A stretch of 32,312 bases of DNA, taken from the NCBI RefSeq assembly GCF_029891735.1, contig NZ_JANQDH010000119.1, positions 1 through 32,312 on the forward strand, given 5' to 3'. The position numbers and the translations under genes were made by a program. The stretch comes from Chrysosporum bergii ANA360D. GTDB lineage: Bacteria; Cyanobacteriota; Cyanobacteriia; Cyanobacteriales; Nostocaceae. Below are positions 28,772-32,312 of the stretch, in pieces (within the stretch, counting starts at the first letter, position 1; each line of letters starts with the position of its first letter). The notes under the pieces are model-generated. The model saw only the letters and a program-made list of their open reading frames with translations. It had not been told where the DNA came from and did no database searches.

Positions 28772-29281
28772 ATGTACAAGCGCTTCAAGAGTCGATTTTT
28801 ATTTTGTAATCGCTGGCTTGATCGGCACACAATTGTTCGCAACATGGAGGCTTTTCAAGACCTGATTGTGATTGTCTTGTGCTTGGGTTTATTCGCCGTC
28901 ATGCTGATACAGTTGTGGGGCATATTCCTGGCCATTATGCAGTCACTAGACTATCAACAAGTCACAGCAAAAATACTATTCGTGCTGATTTTAGTCGAAT
29001 TATTTCGCCTACTAATGGTTTACTTGCAAGAACATAGTATATCTGTCGGCGTAGCAGTTGAAGTAACAATTGTATCTCTACTGCGGGAAGTGGTAGTTCA
29101 CGGGGCGTTGGAAATTTCCTGGGTGCAAACCGCAGCAATTTGTGGTTTACTCCTAGTCCTAGCAACTTTACTAGTTGTATGTGCCAAAACACCACACATG
29201 GACTGCATGAGTGCTAACACCAAGTTTTGCCCCGTCACCCATCCAGAAGCTATGGAAAAGCAAAGTGAATATGGGGATTAG
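28772..29281 (+). CDS. PsiE-like phosphate-starvation-type membrane protein
   Basis: 169 residues, four predicted helices (about 31-55, 63-85, 92-108 and 115-135). The region EAFQDLIVIVLCLGLFAVM, then AKILFVLILVELFRLL and VEVTIVSLLREVVVHG, matches the PsiE family (PF06146 type). The family name comes from E. coli psiE, induced by phosphate starvation; its function is unknown. I see no Pho box. ATG 28772 is used; Met25 (NMEAFQD) is a possible shorter start. Confidence 0.82.
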   Translation: MYKRFKSRFLFCNRWLDRHTIVRNMEAFQDLIVIVLCLGLFAVMLIQLWGIFLAIMQSLDYQQVTAKILFVLILVELFRLLMVYLQEHSISVGVAVEVTIVSLLREVVVHGALEISWVQTAAICGLLLVLATLLVVCAKTPHMDCMSANTKFCPVTHPEAMEKQSEYGD

Positions 29282-29362
29282 TGATTATTGGCGCTTCACT
29301 GCAACTTACCACCCAAGTAGAGTGATAGGTTTTTTACTAATACAAACTCTCACCCGCTACTT

Positions 29363-29389
29363 AAAAAAAAGAGTGGGTAATATACCCAC
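29363..29389 (-). terminator. Rho-independent terminator of ndhD
   Basis: On the minus strand GTGGGTA-TAT-TACCCAC is followed by TC and T8. It lies 38 bp after the ndhD stop and between the two convergent genes, so it should stop ndhD transcription. Confidence 0.85.
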
Positions 29390-29426
29390 CCTCAGAAAAA
29401 TGTAAAATTAAATCAGCAATGGCTAA

Positions 29427-31001
29427 TTAATCAGCAATATTGGGCGCACGCCAAGAAATTTGGGGTGCTTCATTTTCCTGCGCTAAAGTTGGCACAGAAT
29501 CACGTAATCTGGTTGTTAACTGTACAGTTGTGGCATCATACATCTGAGTTAGTAACTTAGGATAAAACCCAATCCCAATAATGGGAACCAACAAACAAGC
29601 AATGATAAACACTTCCCTAGGTTCCGCATCTATTAAAGCCTGCTGAGAAACTAATTCTTCGTTTTCTTGACCGTAGAAAATTTCCCGCAACATGGACAAC
29701 AAATAAATGGGAGTTAAAATTACCCCAACTGCCATCAGTAACACCACGATAAATTTAAAAGTGGAGCTATAAGCATCACTAGTGGCAAAGCCGACAAACA
29801 CCATTAATTCTGCCACAAAACCACTCATACCCGGCAATGCTAATGAAGCCATGGAACAAGCGGTAAACATAGCAAAAATCTTTTTCATTCTCTTACCAAC
29901 ACCACCCATTTCATCTAACATCAAGGTGTGTGTACGGTCATAAGTAGCTCCCACCAGAAAGAATAAACTCGCCCCAATTAATCCGTGGGAAACCATTTGT
30001 AAAACTGCCCCACTCAATCCTAAATCAGTGAAAGAAGCAATACCAATGAGGACAAAGCCCATGTGAGAAATGGAAGAGTAGGCAATTTTCCGCTTCAAAT
30101 TCCGCTGGGCAAAAGATGTCAGAGCAGCATAGATAATATTTACTACCCCTAAAACCACTAACACCGGGGCAAAATAAGCATGAGCATCAGGGAGCATTTG
30201 GGCATTCATGCGAATTAAAGCGTAACCGCCCATTTTCAGGAGAATACCCGCCAACAACATATGCACCGGAGCAGTGGCTTCACCGTGGGCATCAGGTAGC
30301 CAAGTATGCAACGGAATAATGGGCAGTTTCACCGCGTAAGCAATCAGGAAACCAGCGTATAATGCTAGTTGGAAATTAAGAGTGAAATCCTTTAAGGCGA
30401 GCGATCGCATATCGAAAGTCACCGTATCGCCATAAAATCCCATGGTCAAGGCAGACAATAAAATAAACAGCGACCCCCCTGCCGTATATAAAATAAATTT
30501 AGTCGCCGCGTATTGTCGCTTTTTACCTCCCCAAATGGACAGCAGAAAGTATATGGGTACAAGTTCCAGTTCCCACACCAAGAAAAATAACAGCATATCC
30601 TGTACAGCGAACACGGCAATTTGACCGCCATACATGGCCAGCATCAAGAAATAAAATAGCCTAGGCTTGAGAGTGACAGGCCAAGCCGCTAATATCGCTA
30701 AGGTGGTAATAAACCCCGTCAGAATAATTAAAGGCATGGATAAACCATCTGCCCCCACCGACCAGTTTAAATCCAGTTGAGGTAACCAGGGGTAACTCTC
30801 CACCATTTGCAAGTCTGGATTAGAAAAATCGTAACCAGTATAAAAAGCGTAAACAATCAGTGCAAAATCTATTAATCCCACAATTAGGGAATACCAGCGC
30901 ACTGTTTTGCCGTCTTTATCTGGAATGATGGGAATCAGTAGAGATGCGGCTATCGGTAACAAAATAATCGTTGTTAGCCACGGAAAATTAACTGTATTCA
31001 T
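29427..31001 (-). CDS. ndhD: NdhD: NDH-1 membrane subunit 4
   Basis: 524 residues, about 14 helices, Nqo13/NuoM family. Diagnostic parts are [66 protein letters not shown] and [15 protein letters not shown]. It is a proton-pumping antiporter-like subunit of photosynthetic NDH-1, used in respiration and cyclic electron flow in the thylakoid. Length and sequence fit NdhD1 rather than the CO2-uptake forms NdhD3/D4. ndhF is often next to ndhD1 in cyanobacteria but is not here; the 1.3 kb upstream is repeat-filled. Confidence 0.95.
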   Translation of the reverse strand: MNTVNFPWLTTIILLPIAASLLIPIIPDKDGKTVRWYSLIVGLIDFALIVYAFYTGYDFSNPDLQMVESYPWLPQLDLNWSVGADGLSMPLIILTGFITTLAILAAWPVTLKPRLFYFLMLAMYGGQIAVFAVQDMLLFFLVWELELVPIYFLLSIWGGKKRQYAATKFILYTAGGSLFILLSALTMGFYGDTVTFDMRSLALKDFTLNFQLALYAGFLIAYAVKLPIIPLHTWLPDAHGEATAPVHMLLAGILLKMGGYALIRMNAQMLPDAHAYFAPVLVVLGVVNIIYAALTSFAQRNLKRKIAYSSISHMGFVLIGIASFTDLGLSGAVLQMVSHGLIGASLFFLVGATYDRTHTLMLDEMGGVGKRMKKIFAMFTACSMASLALPGMSGFVAELMVFVGFATSDAYSSTFKFIVVLLMAVGVILTPIYLLSMLREIFYGQENEELVSQQALIDAEPREVFIIACLLVPIIGIGFYPKLLTQMYDATTVQLTTRLRDSVPTLAQENEAPQISWRAPNIAD

Positions 31002-31295
31002 GGCAATTCGTCTGCAGTGAGAATCATGTTTGGCAAAAAGTCACTAGCTATTTATTAACTAACAGCTTTTTGGCAGTTTTGCCTTCATTGTTAGGTTGAT
31101 TTAATTAAATTGACAAAAAGAATGGGATGAGAGCTAGGTCTTTCTAAGACGGATTCTTACTGTGTTACAATCCAAGAATAGTCTGCACCCGGCATCAGCA
31201 CCACTTTAAACATACCGCAAGCCACCCTCAGACTCCTTGAGTAGCAACTTGCAGTCAACCGTCAATAATCACAGACATAGAAACTCGCTCAGTAT
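31002..31295 (-). promoter_or_regulatory. Leader region of ndhD
   Basis: No gene accepted. A 22-codon minus-strand frame (31157-31225, GTG start with AAGGAG upstream) could be a leader peptide but may be chance. No structured RNA was recognised. Confidence 0.35.
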
Positions 31296-31333
31296 TTGAC
31301 ATTCCCCACGCCTAAATCCGGGGGACTCCAGCA
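31296..31333 (-). mobile_element. IS605-type right end next to TnpB remnant
   Basis: On the minus strand, after the TnpB stop, come AGTCCCCCGG, a degraded stem and GGCGTGGGGAATGTCAA. TCAA is the usual last tetranucleotide of IS608-like right ends, so the element boundary is probably at 31296. Confidence 0.6.
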
Positions 31334-31465
31334 TCACTGACGTTCCTTGCTTTTACTGGACTTACCTCCAATAGAAGTAGAGAGAACATCTCTACTGGCG
31401 TTACTTCCCCTCTGCCCGACGGTAGCGTTTGCAGGATTTAAAATTTCTTTGGCTGCATTGACATC
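31334..31465 (-). pseudogene. tnpB: C-terminal remnant of TnpB (RNA-guided nuclease of IS605)
   Basis: 43 codons and a stop: DVNAAKEILNPANATVGQRG, then SNASRDVLSTSIGG and a Lys/Ser-rich tail ending KERQ. DVNAAKEIL carries the last catalytic Asp of the RuvC domain (RDVNAA). The codon before it is TGA (31466-31468), most simply CGA (Arg) mutated to stop, and the rest of the gene is gone. In intact elements this 3' end plus the right end encodes the guide (omega/re) RNA. Confidence 0.75.
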
Positions 31466-31810
31466 TCATACTAAGTAGAGTGCATTATGACGCACAGAAA
31501 AAGTAGAGTGGTAGGTTGGGCTACGCGAAAACACACGCTAATTTTAATTGCCAACCACCAAAAATGGTTGAAACTATTGGCTAAAATGTTTTACGGCCAA
31601 TAAAAAGGTAATACGGTGCTTTTAACATAGGTGGAAAAGGGAGTGTAGCCATGTCCTCCAAAAAAGTAAGTTTCTCAAAGCTGTAATGAAGGTATGCCAA
31701 ATGTTCTGGAGATAAAAACACATTATCAAATGCAAACCAGGTTTACCAAACGGTTAAGGTTTTTTGGGCTTTACAGAATAGGGGCACACACCCCTCCACA
31801 TCCGTAAAAA

Positions 31811-32074
31811 TTAGATCATAGCAAAAACAATCACCAAGCCCAAAATAGCCCCAGAGATAATTACAGCGTAGAATTGAGCGCGATCATTTTCTAGGTATTA
31901 CTAAGTTTTGAAAAGGCGCAAAATAAGGAGAGTCTAGGAGTTACGAATTGACAGAATAACAAAATAGTGCATTAATCTAGGGGGACTTTGATTCTCGGTT
32001 ATTGCATCGGGTTGTAATGTGGTATCAGTAGCATCGGCTTCTAGCGGGTATTGGTGACAAGCAGGATGCTTGTG
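31811..32074 (-). pseudogene. Small membrane-protein gene apparently split by a 90-bp insertion
   Basis: On the minus strand the frame PLEADATDTTLQPDAITENQ (to about 31981) and the frame NDRAQFYAVIISGAILGLVI...FAMI (31890 to the stop at 31811) are in the same register, separated by exactly 90 bp with three in-frame stops. Without the 90 bp the join reads ENQSPQNDRAQFYAV. The product would be a short acidic N-terminal region plus one C-terminal membrane helix. No start codon remains: the 5' side runs into dispersed repeats near 32042. I do not recognise the family; small photosynthesis-related membrane proteins are of this size, but that is only a thought. Confidence 0.5.
31891..31980. mobile_element. 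90-bp MITE-like element with CTAG ends
   Basis: Both ends are CTAG. The ends are imperfect inverted repeats: CTAGGTATTACTAAGTTTTG on the left and, read inverted, CTAGATTAATGCACTATTTTG-like sequence on the right (about 15 of 20 with small gaps). It contains no gene. It interrupts an otherwise continuous frame. Its transposase is unknown. Confidence 0.5.
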
Positions 32075-32166
32075 TTACAGGCCCTCGCGCATTCCGTAAG
32101 AGTCCGTTTTAACGGACTTGAGCTTTGAGACGGGGAATTTATTCCCCGGCTTCTTGTGTTACAGGC
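32069..32166. repeat. 14-bp direct repeats flanking the double hairpin
   Basis: CTTGTGTTACAGGC occurs exactly at 32069-32082 and 32153-32166, 84 bp apart, on both sides of the double-hairpin element. A small hairpin AAGCAGGATGCTT (about 32059-32071) adjoins the first copy. Confidence 0.75.
32101..32148. repeat. Double-hairpin dispersed repeat (copy 2)
   Basis: AGTCCGT-TTTA-ACGGACT (32101-32118), linker GAGCTTTGAGA, then CGGGGAA-TTTA-TTCCCCG (32131-32148). Same order, linker and loop as copy 1 at 17420, with compensating changes in both stems. Confidence 0.75.
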
Positions 32167-32197
32167 GATTCGCTTCGCCAGTGCCGTAGGCGATCGC
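32164..32197. repeat. Dispersed hairpin repeat, GGCGATT type (copy 2)
   Basis: GGCGATTCGCTTCGCCA, then GTGCCGTAGGCGATCGC. It shares the loop words TTCGCCA and GCCGTA with 14489-14523 and ends in a HIP1 octamer. Confidence 0.65.
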
Positions 32198-32227
32198 ATG
32201 ATCTGGAGATCATAGATCATGTTTTTT
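32197..32227 (+). terminator. Terminator-like hairpin without a gene
   Basis: CATGATCT, loop GGAGATCAT, AGATCATG, then T6. It reads as a plus-strand terminator, but no plus-strand gene is within 2.9 kb; it may belong to the repeat cluster or end a small RNA. Confidence 0.55.
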
Positions 32228-32263
32228 GTCAATGCGTAAGTCCTATATAATTTCTTTGTATCA

Positions 32264-32312
32264 TTATTCCTGCTTCTCCTCTTTCGCTTTTTGAATAATG
32301 TAATCTCGCGGT
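32264..32312 (-). CDS. C-terminal end of a gene that continues beyond the window
   Basis: The minus-strand frame from the right edge reads PRDYIIQKAKEEKQE and stops with TAA at 32264-32266. The charged helical tail looks like a protein end, but 15 residues are too few to name a family. Confidence 0.4.
   Translation of the reverse strand, partial: PRDYIIQKAKEEKQE

Noticed and set aside
31157-31225. 22-codon minus-strand ORF with AAGGAG, upstream of ndhD
   Set aside because: Could be a leader peptide, but length and a single ribosome-like motif are not enough.
32041-32232. 63-codon minus-strand ORF
   Set aside because: It consists of dispersed hairpin repeats (double hairpin and GGCGATT type), so its translation is not protein-like.

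Overview
The window looks like chromosome of a filamentous, probably heterocyst-forming cyanobacterium (Nostocales). Direct signs are the HIP1 octamer GCGATCGC scattered through and between genes, a photosystem II assembly lipoprotein (Psb27), a cyanobacterial NDH-1 subunit (NdhD), CofH without an F420 operon, the AgrE/ArgZ arginine-to-proline enzyme with its known catalytic residues, a CyaC-type hybrid adenylate cyclase, and IS200/IS605 debris with small hairpin repeats. The genus cannot be fixed from the sequence alone.

Layout: 1-284 is the 3' end of an IS200-type transposase plus hairpins. 285-6174 (+) holds cofH, psb27, a secreted GH10-like protein, a DppC-type permease and a ROK sugar kinase. 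6274-8392 (-) holds pyrG and, behind it, a small protein made of two copies of one domain. 8485-10272 (+) is a periplasmic amidase, convergent with agrE-DUF2085 (10282-12928, -). 13117-15948 (+) holds a TonB-like protein and miaB, convergent with an acyltransferase (15956-16798, -). 16799-17720 has no convincing gene but carries two strong orphan terminators, a long inverted repeat, a double-hairpin repeat and an IS605-like end. 17721-21096 holds a 63-residue protein, thrC with a duplicated terminator, a broken nuclease-like gene, a coiled-coil gene and radC. 21205-25802 (-) is cyaC followed at 29 bp by a TonB-like gene with a 48-bp tandem repeat. 26326-29281 has a zinc-ribbon membrane protein, a TPR protein and a PsiE-like protein. 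29427-31001 (-) is ndhD. 31002-32312 is a repeat-rich graveyard: a TnpB tail, a small membrane-protein gene apparently split by a 90-bp element, and several dispersed hairpins.

Most genes are housekeeping or lineage-typical and form few operons; the likely co-transcribed pairs are agrE-DUF2085, cyaC-TonB-like and perhaps pyrG with the duplicated-domain gene. No complete new defence or biosynthetic system is visible. The more unusual material is in the gaps: a 33-bp (3 x 11) repeat that throws the ExK motif of a nuclease-like gene out of frame, a CTAG-ended 90-bp insertion whose two flanks are in the same reading frame, and two copies of a double hairpin whose stems differ by paired changes.
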